In this document: positions 1 to 5,720 of the stretch, piece after piece
How positions within the stretch are numbered: the first letter of the stretch is position 1
How the letters are laid out: the number at the start of each line of letters is the position of its first letter
From: Pseudomonadota bacterium
Lineage (GTDB): Bacteria > Pseudomonadota > Alphaproteobacteria > Acetobacterales > Acetobacteraceae
NCBI GenBank assembly: GCA_021845555.1
Contig: JAJZVS010000102.1
Span: forward strand, 1 to 10,450
Length of the DNA stretch: 10,450 nt
Reading direction: 5' to 3'
The notes under the pieces: generated by a model
The model's input: the letters and a program-made list of their open reading frames with translations, nothing else
Told to the model about the DNA's origin: nothing
Database searches by the model: none
Program-made: the position numbers and the translations under genes

Positions 1-130
1 CGAACTGGCGCGGCGGCGGGTCGGTATCGAGCCGCAGCCCGTGCGCGGCGAGATGGGCGCGCGCGGCCTCCCAGTCGAGCGGGACGCTCTCGGCCGCGGT
101 GCGGAGATCGGCCGGTGTTTCGCGCGTCAC
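1..130 (-). CDS. N-terminal part of probable APH-like phosphotransferase family protein (truncated by window edge)
   Basis: An open minus-strand frame starts at GTG (130-128), preceded by AAGGAGG (141-135) four bases upstream, and runs off the left edge after 43 codons. The visible protein begins MTRETPADLRTAAESVPLDW and continues through an Ala-rich helix to a segment ending DPPPRQF. That pattern, 'LDW..L..hLa.hGl' followed by 'P..xQF', resembles the N-terminus of aminoglycoside-phosphotransferase-like kinases of the ACAD10/11 type, where the next residues are usually a glycine-rich 'GGxxNxxY' turn. The diagnostic kinase motifs lie outside the window, so the family call rests on a short match. 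Codon use (G/C at third positions) and the good ribosome binding site support a real gene. It diverges from the 98-aa gene at 269 and may share the regulatory region between them. Confidence 0.55.
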   Translation of the reverse strand, partial: MTRETPADLRTAAESVPLDWEAARAHLAAHGLRLDTDPPPRQF

Positions 131-198
131 GCGCCCTCCTTCGGATCGAACCGGGCGGAAAGTGCGTGCGGCGGTCGGGGGCGTCAAGCGGCGGGGAA

Positions 199-212
199 TT
201 GATCCCGATCAA
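199..212. promoter_or_regulatory. FNR/FixK/Anr-type binding site (perfect TTGAT-N4-ATCAA)
   Basis: TTGATCCCGATCAA is a perfect dyad matching the classical anaerobox TTGAT-N4-ATCAA bound by FNR, FixK, Anr and related oxygen- or redox-responsive CRP-family activators. It sits in the divergent region between the left-edge minus-strand gene (start 130) and the plus-strand gene starting at 269. Its centre (205/206) is about 63 bases upstream of the plus start codon and about 75 upstream of the minus one. A class II activator centred at -41.5 would place a plus-strand transcription start near 247, giving a leader of about 22 bases. Which gene it controls is inferred. The match is symmetric and exact, so chance is unlikely in such GC-rich sequence. 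Confidence 0.65.
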
Positions 213-268
213 TGCGCGCCGGTCCGGCCGCGGCGAGGCTGCGCGCGAACTGCTTCGGGGGACAAACC

Positions 269-565
269 ATGCGCGCCATCCTGCTGCTGACCGCGAGCGG
301 GCCGCTCGTGATCCTCACGTCTTTCGCCTCGGCCCTGCATCCGGCCCTGCTCGACAAGCTGAAGGGCAAGGGCATCCGCAAGTTCATCGCCTTCGACCTG
401 CCGCTCGACCAGGTGCGCTGGCGCTACGGCGGGCATTTCACCCTGGTGGAGGAGGATCTGGACGAGACCGACGACCTTCGGGTGCTCGATTTCGACGGCC
501 ACCACATCTTCGACCTGTTCCGCTTCAGCGAGCTCGGCCCGGCGATCTTCCACGAAGGCGCCTGA
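269..565 (+). CDS. Conserved-looking 98-aa protein of unknown function
   Basis: The frame starts at ATG 269 with a weak GGGGGA purine run (257-262) upstream and encodes 98 residues. An in-frame ATG at 212 was rejected because it overlaps the FNR/FixK-type palindrome and would add a low-complexity extension. The protein opens with a hydrophobic strand (MRAILLLTASGPLVILTS). It continues with a basic stretch (residues 30-38), a likely beta segment RYGGHF near 52-57, and an acidic patch rich in E and D (61-69). It ends in an F/L-rich tail followed by ELGP. I see no lipobox, convincing membrane helix or catalytic motif; the N-terminal hydrophobic stretch looks more like a buried beta strand. I recognise it only as the sort of small hypothetical protein found in alphaproteobacteria. 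The upstream site suggests low-oxygen or redox control. Confidence 0.75.
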   Translation: MRAILLLTASGPLVILTSFASALHPALLDKLKGKGIRKFIAFDLPLDQVRWRYGGHFTLVEEDLDETDDLRVLDFDGHHIFDLFRFSELGPAIFHEGA

Positions 566-610
566 GCGCCGGCGCCGGGTCGGGGCGGACCGCGCGCGGC
601 GGGTTCCGGC

Positions 611-640
611 TTGACTTGCCGCAGGCCGGGGCGTTTGTCT
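611..640 (+). promoter_or_regulatory. Candidate sigma-70-type promoter for aspS
   Basis: TTGACT (611-616) matches the -35 consensus at five of six positions. After 17 bases comes TTTGTC (634-639), a poor -10, with TTGTCT one base further as an alternative. Transcription would start about 25-30 bases ahead of the aspS ATG at 674. Alphaproteobacterial housekeeping promoters commonly have a good -35 and a degenerate -10. Part of the aspS message could also come by read-through from the upstream 98-aa gene, 108 bases away. Confidence 0.4.
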
Positions 641-673
641 GCCCGCCCTTCGATCAATCAGGAATCCGGTCCG

Positions 674-2458
674 ATGCACGCCTACCGCACCCATACCTGC
701 GGCGCGCTCCGCGCGGCCGACGCCGGGCAGACGGCGCGCCTGTCGGGCTGGGTCCATGCCAAGCGCGATCATGGCGGGCTGCTGTTCGTCGATCTGCGCG
801 ACCATTACGGGATCACGCAATGCGTGTTCCCCGCCGGCAGCCCCGCCTTCGCCCAGGCCGACGCGGCGCGGGCGGAAACGGTCGTGACCGTGACCGGCCA
901 GGTCGTGCCGCGCGCGCCCGGCACCGCGAACCCGCGCCTGCCGACCGGGGAGATCGAGTTGCAGGTGGCGGAACTCGTCGTGCAATCCGCCGCCGAGGTG
1001 CTGCCGATGCAGGTGGCCGGCGAGGAGAAATACCCCGAGGACCTGCGCCTGACCTACCGCTTCCTCGATCTCCGGCGCGACAAGCTGCACCGGAACATGA
1101 TGCTGCGCGCGCAGGTGATCGCCTCGATCCGCCGCCGCATGATCGAGGCGGGCTTCACCGAGTTCACCACGCCGATCCTGACCGCTTCCAGCCCCGAGGG
1201 CGCGCGCGACTTCCTGGTGCCGGCGCGGCTGCATCCGGGCAAGTTCTACGCGCTGCCGCAGGCGCCGCAGCAGTTCAAGCAGTTGCTGATGGTGGCCGGC
1301 TTCGACCGCTATTTCCAGATCGCGCCCTGCTTCCGCGACGAAGCCTCGCGCGCGGACCGCTCGCCGGGCGAGTTCTACCAGCTCGATTTCGAGATGAGCT
1401 ACGTGACGCAGGAGGACGTGTTCGCGACGATCGAGCCGGTGATCGGCGGCGTGTTCGAGGAGTTCGCCGCCGGCCGGGCGGTCACGCCGGCGCCGTTTCC
1501 GCGCATCCCCTACGCCACCGCGCTGGCCGAATACGGCACCGACAAGCCGGACCTGCGCAATCCGCTGCGCATCGCCGACGTGACCGCGTCCTTCGCCGGA
1601 TCGAGCTTCGGCCTGTTCGCGCGCATCGCCGCCGCGGGCGGGGTGGTGCGCGCGATCCCCGCGCCGGGCGCCGGGGCCAACCCGCGCAGCTTCTTCGACA
1701 AGCTGAACGACTGGGCCAAGGAACAAGGTGCGGGCGGGCTCGGCTACATCACCTTCGACGCGGAGGGCGCCAAGGGGCCGATCGCGCGCAACCTGGAAGC
1801 CGATCGCGCCGCGGCGATCCGCGCGGCCTGCGGCCTGTCCGCGGGGGATGCGGTGTTCTTCGCCGCCGGCAAGCCCGACGAGGTATGGAAATTCGCCGGC
1901 CTGGTGCGCACCAAGCTGGGCCAGGACCTCGGGCTGATCGCGCCGAACGCCTTCCGCTTCTGCTGGATCACCGATTTCCCGATGTACGAACTGAACGAGG
2001 AAACCGGGCAGATCGACTTCAGCCACAACCCGTTCAGCATGCCGCAGGGCGGGATGGCGGCGCTGGAGACGCAGGACCCGCTGACGATCAACGCCTACCA
2101 GTACGACATCGTCTGCAACGGGATCGAGCTGTCATCGGGCGCGATCCGCAACCACCGACCCGACATCATGCTGCGCGCCTTCGCGATCGCCGGCTACCCG
2201 GCCTCCGAGGTCGAGGCGCGTTTCGGCGGCATGCTGAACGCCTTCCGCTACGGCGCGCCGCCGCATGGCGGCTCGGCACCGGGGATCGACCGGATGGTGA
2301 TGCTGCTGGCCGACGAGCCGAACATCCGCGAGGTGATCCTGTTCCCGCTCAACCAGCAGGGCGAGGACCTGATGATGGGCGCGCCGGCCCCGGTGACGCC
2401 GGCGCGGCTGAAGGAGTTGTCGTTGAAGCTGGACCTGCCGGCGAAAGCCAGGACGTAG
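674..2458 (+). CDS. aspS: Aspartyl-tRNA synthetase, bacterial class II type, probably non-discriminating
   Basis: This cytoplasmic enzyme activates aspartate with ATP and charges tRNA(Asp). At 594 aa it has the normal length for bacterial AspRS. ATG 674 was chosen over an upstream in-frame start at 611 because AGGAA (660-664) lies at good spacing and the protein then begins at the usual N-terminus (MHAYRTHTCG). The order is: OB-fold anticodon-binding domain (about 1-105, GWVHAKRDHGG at 25-35); class II catalytic core with motif 2 (FRDEASRADR, 220-229); the GAD insertion in the middle; and motif 3 (GAPPHGGSAPGIDR, 527-540), whose Arg contacts ATP. The insertion SPGEFYQLDFEMS after motif 2 and the ending NQQGEDLMMGAP are typical of alphaproteobacterial AspRS. 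His33 in RRD/KRD-H-GG is the residue associated with non-discriminating AspRS that also makes Asp-tRNA(Asn), implying GatCAB elsewhere in the genome (inference). It is flanked by its own promoter-like sequence and a 3' hairpin. Confidence 0.97.
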   Translation: MHAYRTHTCGALRAADAGQTARLSGWVHAKRDHGGLLFVDLRDHYGITQCVFPAGSPAFAQADAARAETVVTVTGQVVPRAPGTANPRLPTGEIELQVAELVVQSAAEVLPMQVAGEEKYPEDLRLTYRFLDLRRDKLHRNMMLRAQVIASIRRRMIEAGFTEFTTPILTASSPEGARDFLVPARLHPGKFYALPQAPQQFKQLLMVAGFDRYFQIAPCFRDEASRADRSPGEFYQLDFEMSYVTQEDVFATIEPVIGGVFEEFAAGRAVTPAPFPRIPYATALAEYGTDKPDLRNPLRIADVTASFAGSSFGLFARIAAAGGVVRAIPAPGAGANPRSFFDKLNDWAKEQGAGGLGYITFDAEGAKGPIARNLEADRAAAIRAACGLSAGDAVFFAAGKPDEVWKFAGLVRTKLGQDLGLIAPNAFRFCWITDFPMYELNEETGQIDFSHNPFSMPQGGMAALETQDPLTINAYQYDIVCNGIELSSGAIRNHRPDIMLRAFAIAGYPASEVEARFGGMLNAFRYGAPPHGGSAPGIDRMVMLLADEPNIREVILFPLNQQGEDLMMGAPAPVTPARLKELSLKLDLPAKART

Positions 2459-2473
2459 CGGGGACGTAGCCGG

Positions 2474-2500
2474 GGCGCGGCCCAATGGGTGGGCCGCGCC
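2474..2500. terminator. Strong hairpin between convergent aspS and lipoprotein gene
   Basis: GGCGCGGCCC (2474-2483) and GGGCCGCGCC (2491-2500) form a perfect 10-bp stem with a 7-base loop, starting 16 bases after the aspS stop. On the other strand it lies 16 bases past the stop of the convergent lipoprotein gene. Its place between convergent genes fits a bidirectional terminator. No T-tract follows on either strand, so intrinsic termination may be inefficient or Rho-assisted, or the hairpin may mainly stabilise 3' ends. Confidence 0.6.
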
Positions 2501-2515
2501 TCTGACCGGCCAGAC

Positions 2516-2797
2516 CTATCGGGCCAGCATCGCCGTCTGCTGCGCGACCATCTGATCGAGCCGCGCATCAAGCGCGTCCGCGACGCCGCGCAGCCGGGGG
2601 TTTTCCGCGTAAGCCCGCTGCACGATCGCGGCGGAATTCGCCTGCGGTGCCGCGTCCGGCCCGGCGCAGGCGCCAAGCGCCAGCAGGACGCAGACCCCGA
2701 CGGCCCGCGCCACCCCCAGGGCGGGCAGCCGCGGGAACCGGGCCCGCGCCGGGCGGCGGGCGGGGGCCAACAGGGATGAAACGGGATCTTGGCGCAT
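2516..2797 (-). CDS. Small lipoprotein, paralogue 1 of a tandem pair
   Basis: This 93-aa protein starts at ATG 2797 with GAGGGAG (2813-2807) nine bases upstream. It has a long basic n-region (residues 1-31, Arg-rich), a hydrophobic core and a lipobox LGAC ending at Cys44, so it is predicted to be exported and lipid-anchored. An internal GTG giving a shorter, more usual signal peptide (about 16 residues before the Cys) is possible but lacks a clear ribosome binding site. The mature part is about 50 residues, polar, probably helical, ending VADALDARLDQMVAQQTAM. The next gene on this strand ends almost identically (RLDQMMAQQ) and carries a related DNA block at the same distance from its start, so the two are tandem duplicates. 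The family is unknown to me. A short helical mature domain suggests an envelope role, but nothing specific can be claimed. Confidence 0.75.
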   Translation of the reverse strand: MRQDPVSSLLAPARRPARARFPRLPALGVARAVGVCVLLALGACAGPDAAPQANSAAIVQRAYAENPRLRGVADALDARLDQMVAQQTAMLAR

Positions 2798-2816
2798 GAT
2801 CTGGGTCTCCCTCGAT

Positions 2817-2857
2817 CGGGATCCCCATCAAGCGCCCGGATTGGTTAGCAAACCGCT
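2817..2857 (-). repeat. Upstream block of lipoprotein 1, shared with lipoprotein 2
   Basis: Read on the minus strand, this block has AGCGGTTTG, then TAAC, then CCGGGCG, then GATCCCG. The same four words in the same order occur upstream of the second lipoprotein gene at 3203-3173, with small gaps. AGCGGTTTG ends 52 bases before the start here and 49 before it there. This copy also holds the dyad TTAGC-GGTTT-GCTAA. The equal distance suggests a shared promoter or operator carried along in the duplication. No consensus -35/-10 pair is obvious. Confidence 0.5.
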
Positions 2858-2860
2858 AAG

Positions 2861-2876
2861 CGGCGTCCGTACGCCG
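2861..2876. other. Short hairpin between the two lipoprotein genes
   Basis: CGGCGT (2861-2866) and ACGCCG (2871-2876) pair around a four-base loop. It lies just ahead of the upstream block of lipoprotein 1 on the minus strand and behind the other hairpin at 2901-2918. It may help to separate the two transcripts. No T-tract is seen. Confidence 0.35.
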
Positions 2877-2900
2877 AGACCCGGCGCAATCCGCGCCACC

Positions 2901-2918
2901 GCTCGGCCATCGCCGAGC
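2901..2918 (-). terminator. Hairpin downstream of lipoprotein 2
   Basis: GCTCGGC (2901-2907) and GCCGAGC (2912-2918) form a perfect 7-bp stem with a CATC loop, nine bases past the minus-strand stop at 2928. Position and symmetry fit a transcript end for the second lipoprotein gene. There is no U-tract, so the call is tentative. Confidence 0.4.
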
Positions 2919-2927
2919 CCTCCGGGG

Positions 2928-3146
2928 TCAGTGGGTGGACAACGCCACTTGCTGCGCCATCATCTGGTCGAGGCGATTCCCGAGCGCCGCCGAGACGTCC
3001 CGGACTTCGTTCCGCACCGCGACCCGGTGCGGCGACCCGGCGGCATTGCTCGCCACCGGCGAGGAACCACCTCCCCCGGCGCAGCCGGCGAGCAAGAGGA
3101 AACCACCCGCGACGGTGGCCAACCGGCAAGCACGGGTCGATGTCAT
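2928..3146 (-). CDS. Small lipoprotein, paralogue 2 of a tandem pair
   Basis: A 72-aa protein starting at ATG 3146, with GGAGG (3156-3152) five bases upstream; this is preferred over the in-frame ATG at 3167, which has no such site. Residues 1-21 are a compact signal peptide with a hydrophobic core (ATVAGGFLLLAG). The lipobox LAGC puts the lipidated residue at Cys22, followed by a Gly/Ser linker (AGGGGSS). The mature part is about 50 residues and ends in RLDQMMAQQVALSTH, closely matching RLDQMVAQQTAM of lipoprotein 1. The gene lies 66 bases past the PhnM-like gene on the same strand, so it could be a distal member of that transcript. However, it has its own upstream block, and nothing in it suggests a role in phosphonate use. 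Family not recognised. Confidence 0.78.
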   Translation of the reverse strand: MTSTRACRLATVAGGFLLLAGCAGGGGSSPVASNAAGSPHRVAVRNEVRDVSAALGNRLDQMMAQQVALSTH

Positions 3147-3172
3147 GACGACCTCCAGCGAACGCATTCGCG

Positions 3173-3203
3173 CGGGATCGCACGCCCGGAGTTACAAACC
3201 GCT
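3173..3203 (-). repeat. Upstream block of lipoprotein 2, shared with lipoprotein 1
   Basis: On the minus strand this stretch reads AGCGGTTTG-TAAC then CCGGGCG and GATCCCG, the same words and order as in the 2857-2817 block. It fills most of the gap between the PhnM-like stop (3213) and the lipoprotein start (3146). It is probably a promoter or operator inherited with the gene duplication. Its biochemical role is not shown by sequence alone. Confidence 0.5.
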
Positions 3204-3212
3204 TTCGCAAGG

Positions 3213-4355
3213 TCACGCCAGCCGCGAAAATCCCTCCGCGCCCAGAAACGCGATCCGCCCGGCCACGACGGTCGCCACCACCGCCGGGCGGGCCGGGTCC
3301 ACGATCACCAGATCGGCCCGCTTGCCGGGCGCGATCGTGCCGCGATCGGCCAGCCCCGCCGCCGCGGCCGGGGTGGCGGAAATCAGCGCCCAGGCCTGCT
3401 CCAGCCCCAGCACGCCGCGCCCGGCCAGGATCAGCGCCGCGCGCAGCATCGCCGGGTAGAAATAATCGGACGTCAGCACCGAACACACCCCGGCCTCCGC
3501 CAGCCGCGCGGCCGAAGCCCAGCCGAGATGGGAGCGTCCGCGCACCACGTTCGGGCTGCCCATCGCGACGAAATCGCCGGCTGCCCGCGCCGCCTGCCCC
3601 ACCGCCTCGGCCATCGGGAACTCGCAGATGCGCGCCCCGAGCGCGCGGAACGCGTCGCGCTCGGCCACCGTGGCATCGTCGTGGCTCGCCATCGGCACGC
3701 CGGCGGCGCGCGCGGCGGCGGCGATGCGATCGCGCCCGGCGGGCACAAGATCCGCCCGCGCGCCGATCCGTTCCGCCAGCGCGCGGAACGCGTCGGCCCG
3801 CATGCCCGCCCGCTCGCTGTATTTCGCCGCCGCCGCCGGATCGTCGAGCTTGGCCAGAATCGCCGGCGTGTGATCGTTGAACGCCACCAGCTGCACCCGC
3901 CCGGCGGCGATATCGGCCTCCGCCATCTCCAGCGCGTCCAGGTTATAGGCCTCCCAGCGCAGATGGATGCGCATGTCGCAGACCCCCGGGTGCGCCGCCA
4001 GCGCATCGCGCAGCGCGCGCCAGGTGGCCGCGCTGCGCAGGCCGGGCTCCCACGACAGGGTCACGCCGTGGAACGCGGTGGTGATGCCGTTGGCCAACAG
4101 TTGCGCCTCGGTATCGGCCAGCGCCAGCGGTTCCGGAAAAGCCACGCCGGGACGTGGCTGCAACTGGCGCTCGAACGCGTCCCCATGCAGATCGACGATC
4201 CCCGGCAGCACCCACAACCCGCTGGCGTCGAGGCGACGCCCACCCTGGGAGCCGCCGAGCGCGGCGATCCGCTCGCCCGCGATCGCCAGCGCCGCCGGTT
4301 GCAGGCCGAGACCAGGCAGCAGCACCGCGCCGCCGCGCAGATCGAGACGTTCCAT
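3213..4355 (-). CDS. PhnM-like metal-dependent amidohydrolase (divergent second PhnM)
   Basis: The protein is 380 aa, the usual PhnM length. Authentic PhnM splits pyrophosphate from alpha-D-ribose 1-methylphosphonate 5-triphosphate. Visible amidohydrolase-superfamily features are DLHGDAFERQ (55-64) with the metal-binding HGD at 57-59, HLRWE (131-135), NDHTP (160-164), ASHDDAT (223-229), MGSPNVVRG (265-273) followed by SH, TSDYFYP near 295-301, and a C-terminal RGTIAPGKRADLVIVD strand. All regions expected to bind metal are present, so it looks active. It differs from the canonical PhnM at the right end of this window, which has HTDN where this has HGDAF. Two adjacent ATGs (4358, 4355) follow GAGGAA; 4355 has the better spacing. 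The gene begins 10 bases after phnF, whose stop overlaps its ribosome binding site, so the two are surely cotranscribed. Substrate may be a ribosyl-phosphonate triphosphate or a related intermediate (inference). Confidence 0.9.
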   Translation of the reverse strand: MERLDLRGGAVLLPGLGLQPAALAIAGERIAALGGSQGGRRLDASGLWVLPGIVDLHGDAFERQLQPRPGVAFPEPLALADTEAQLLANGITTAFHGVTLSWEPGLRSAATWRALRDALAAHPGVCDMRIHLRWEAYNLDALEMAEADIAAGRVQLVAFNDHTPAILAKLDDPAAAAKYSERAGMRADAFRALAERIGARADLVPAGRDRIAAAARAAGVPMASHDDATVAERDAFRALGARICEFPMAEAVGQAARAAGDFVAMGSPNVVRGRSHLGWASAARLAEAGVCSVLTSDYFYPAMLRAALILAGRGVLGLEQAWALISATPAAAAGLADRGTIAPGKRADLVIVDPARPAVVATVVAGRIAFLGAEGFSRLA

Positions 4356-4365
4356 CATGGTTTCC

Positions 4366-5133
4366 TCAGGGCTCGAACACGATCTGCACGCGCGGCGTGG
4401 GGTAGCGGGCCAGGCCGAATTCCACCACCGCGCCGGCGCGATCGACATTCACGTTCTCCGCCACCAGCAGCGGGCGGGTGCGCGGGATGCGCAGCAATCC
4501 TGCCTCCGCCGCGTCGGGCAGGCGGGCGCTGACGCGGGTGAGTTGGCGGCGGTAGTCGTCCACCCCGACCGCGCGCAGCGCTTCGGTGATGCTCGCCGCC
4601 GCGGCCAGCGCCGCGCGCAGGCCGCGCAGCCGGGCCGGAAAATAATGCTCCGTCAGGCTCACCGGCCGGCCGTCGGCAAGTCCCAGCCGTTCCAGCAGGA
4701 TCGCCCGCGCCCCGGCCCGCAGCCCGAGGCCGCGCGCAACCGCCACTGGCGCGGCGCATTCCTCCAGCCGGAGGATGCGCCCGGAAGGTTCCTTGTTGTG
4801 CCGGCGGATCCATTCCGAGAACCTCGTGCGCGCGCCTATCGCGTAATCCAGCACGTCCTCGGCGACGAAACTGCCGCGCCCGCGCTCGATCTTCAGCAAT
4901 CCTTCGCGCGCGAGGGCTTCCAGCGCGCGGCGCAGCGTGTGGCGGTTGACGCCGAACCGGGTGGCGAGCGCCGCCTCGGCGGGCAGGCGTGCGCCAGGCG
5001 CCGGCGTGCCGGCGGCGATCTCCTGGCGGAGCACGCGCGCGATCTGGTGCCACAGGGCCTCGCCCTCGTCGCGCGAAAGCGGCGCGGCACCAGGCGGGGG
5101 CGCGGCGACACGCGGCGGCGCGGCAACGGTCAT
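4366..5133 (-). CDS. phnF: PhnF, GntR/HutC-family transcriptional regulator of the phn locus
   Basis: PhnF proteins repress phosphonate or phosphate-related genes and release DNA when a small ligand binds. With the start at ATG 5133 the protein has 255 aa, near the usual 240. A Pro/Ala-rich N-terminus (1-25) precedes a winged helix-turn-helix (about 28-92) with LPAEAALATRFGVNRHTLRRAL as the recognition unit and GRGSFV as the wing. The conserved linker RTRFSEWI (102-109) leads into a UTRA ligand-binding domain (about 110-250) containing LTEHYFPARL and RVSARLPDAAEAGLL. An in-frame ATG at 5214 would add 27 residues but lies inside the palindrome proposed as operator, so it was not chosen; the ribosome binding site at 5133 is weak. 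The gene diverges from phnG and is followed directly by the PhnM-like gene, which fits autoregulation and control of both arms. Confidence 0.88.
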   Translation of the reverse strand: MTVAAPPRVAAPPPGAAPLSRDEGEALWHQIARVLRQEIAAGTPAPGARLPAEAALATRFGVNRHTLRRALEALAREGLLKIERGRGSFVAEDVLDYAIGARTRFSEWIRRHNKEPSGRILRLEECAAPVAVARGLGLRAGARAILLERLGLADGRPVSLTEHYFPARLRGLRAALAAAASITEALRAVGVDDYRRQLTRVSARLPDAAEAGLLRIPRTRPLLVAENVNVDRAGAVVEFGLARYPTPRVQIVFEP

Positions 5134-5176
5134 CGCAAGTTCATTCCCGGCATCGGCCGATCCTGGCAGGTTCGGC

Positions 5177-5205
5177 TTGACCCTAGCCGGCGGGACCGCT
5201 ACTTG
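5177..5205 (+). promoter_or_regulatory. Candidate promoter of the phnG-M operon
   Basis: TTGACC (5177-5182) is a good -35. After exactly 17 bases comes TACTTG (5200-5205), a weak -10 keeping the leading TA. The start would fall near 5212, leaving a leader of roughly 20 bases before the phnG ATG at 5235. The palindrome at 5204-5213 covers the -10 edge and the start point, the position expected for a repressor site. The weak -10 makes the exact assignment uncertain. Confidence 0.45.
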
Positions 5206-5213
5206 TCTAGACA
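5204..5213. promoter_or_regulatory. Probable PhnF operator, perfect palindrome TGTCTAGACA
   Basis: TGTCTAGACA is a perfect 10-bp palindrome in the 101-base region between phnF and phnG. It fits the HutC/GntR pattern of GT and AC half-sites about a TA centre, and it resembles the mycobacterial PhnF site, which also has TAGAC in one half. It overlaps the candidate phnG -10/start region and lies about 70 bases upstream of the phnF start, so one site could repress both directions. The binding protein is inferred from adjacency to phnF. Confidence 0.7.
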
Positions 5214-5234
5214 TCTACACCGCAATCGGTTGCC

Positions 5235-5720
5235 ATGCCGTCACCCTCCACCAGCCCGGACTCGCCGCACGCCGAACCGCACACGCCGCGGCAACGCTGG
5301 ATGGCGGTGCTCGCGCGCGCGGAAGCGGCGGAAATCGCCGGCGCCCTGCTGCACGACCCACCCGCCCTGCCCGGCTGGCGCTGCCTGCGCGGGCCGGAGA
5401 TCGGCCTCGCGATGCTGCGCGGGCGGGCCGGCGGGGACGGCGCGGCGTTCAACCTCGGGGAGATCACCGTCACCCGCTGCACCGTGCGCACCGCTTCCGG
5501 CCGGATCGGCCATGCCTATATCGCCGGGCGCCACCTGCGCCGCGCCGAACTCGCCGCGCTGGCGGACGCGCTGATGCAGGACCCGGACTGGCGGGACCGG
5601 CTGGAGGCCACGCTGATCGCCCCGCTCGCCGCCGCCCAGGACGAGCGCCGCGCCGAGGCCGAAGCCAAGGCGGCGGCAACCCGGGTCGAATTCTTCGCCT
5701 TGCGGAACACCCGCCCATGA
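5235..5720 (+). CDS. phnG: PhnG, C-P lyase core subunit
   Basis: PhnG is part of the PhnGHIJ core that attaches methylphosphonate (and other phosphonates) to ribose at the expense of adenine from ATP, then cleaves the C-P bond. The 161-aa length is close to the family's roughly 150; the extra is a Pro/Ser-rich start before RQRWMAVLA (19-27). Typical features follow: GPEIGLAMLRGRAGG (53-67), the GR...AELAALADALMQ helix (98-115) and the terminal TRVEFF (149-154). It is the first gene of the operon, 101 bases from divergent phnF. No strong Shine-Dalgarno precedes ATG 5235, so the start is chosen by similarity and by lying just after the operator. Its TGA overlaps an ATG (ATGA at 5717-5720) that begins the triplicated junction leading to phnH. 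Confidence 0.94.
   Translation: MPSPSTSPDSPHAEPHTPRQRWMAVLARAEAAEIAGALLHDPPALPGWRCLRGPEIGLAMLRGRAGGDGAAFNLGEITVTRCTVRTASGRIGHAYIAGRHLRRAELAALADALMQDPDWRDRLEATLIAPLAAAQDERRAEAEAKAAATRVEFFALRNTRP

Noticed and set aside
557..576. Hairpin-like GGCGC repeats at the end of the 98-aa gene as a terminator
   Set aside because: The stem is only five pairs, overlaps the stop codon, lacks a T-tract and can fold in several ways because of simple GGCGCC repeats.
115..2469. Long plus-strand frame of 784 codons over the start of the window and aspS
   Set aside because: It is Arg/Pro/Gly-rich low-complexity sequence in another frame of aspS, typical of shadows in very GC-rich DNA.
2796..4532. Long plus-strand frame opposite the PhnM-like gene
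   Set aside because: It is antisense to a protein with clear amidohydrolase motifs and is itself Arg/His/Gln-rich without any domain.
5152..5161. Palindrome ATCGGCCGAT near the phnF start as a second operator
   Set aside because: A GC-rich self-complementary decamer without the GT..AC half-site pattern; such sequences are common in this composition.
3967..5574. Plus-strand frame of 535 codons across phnM-like, phnF and phnG
   Set aside because: It crosses two minus-strand genes and the operator region and has no domain; an antisense shadow.
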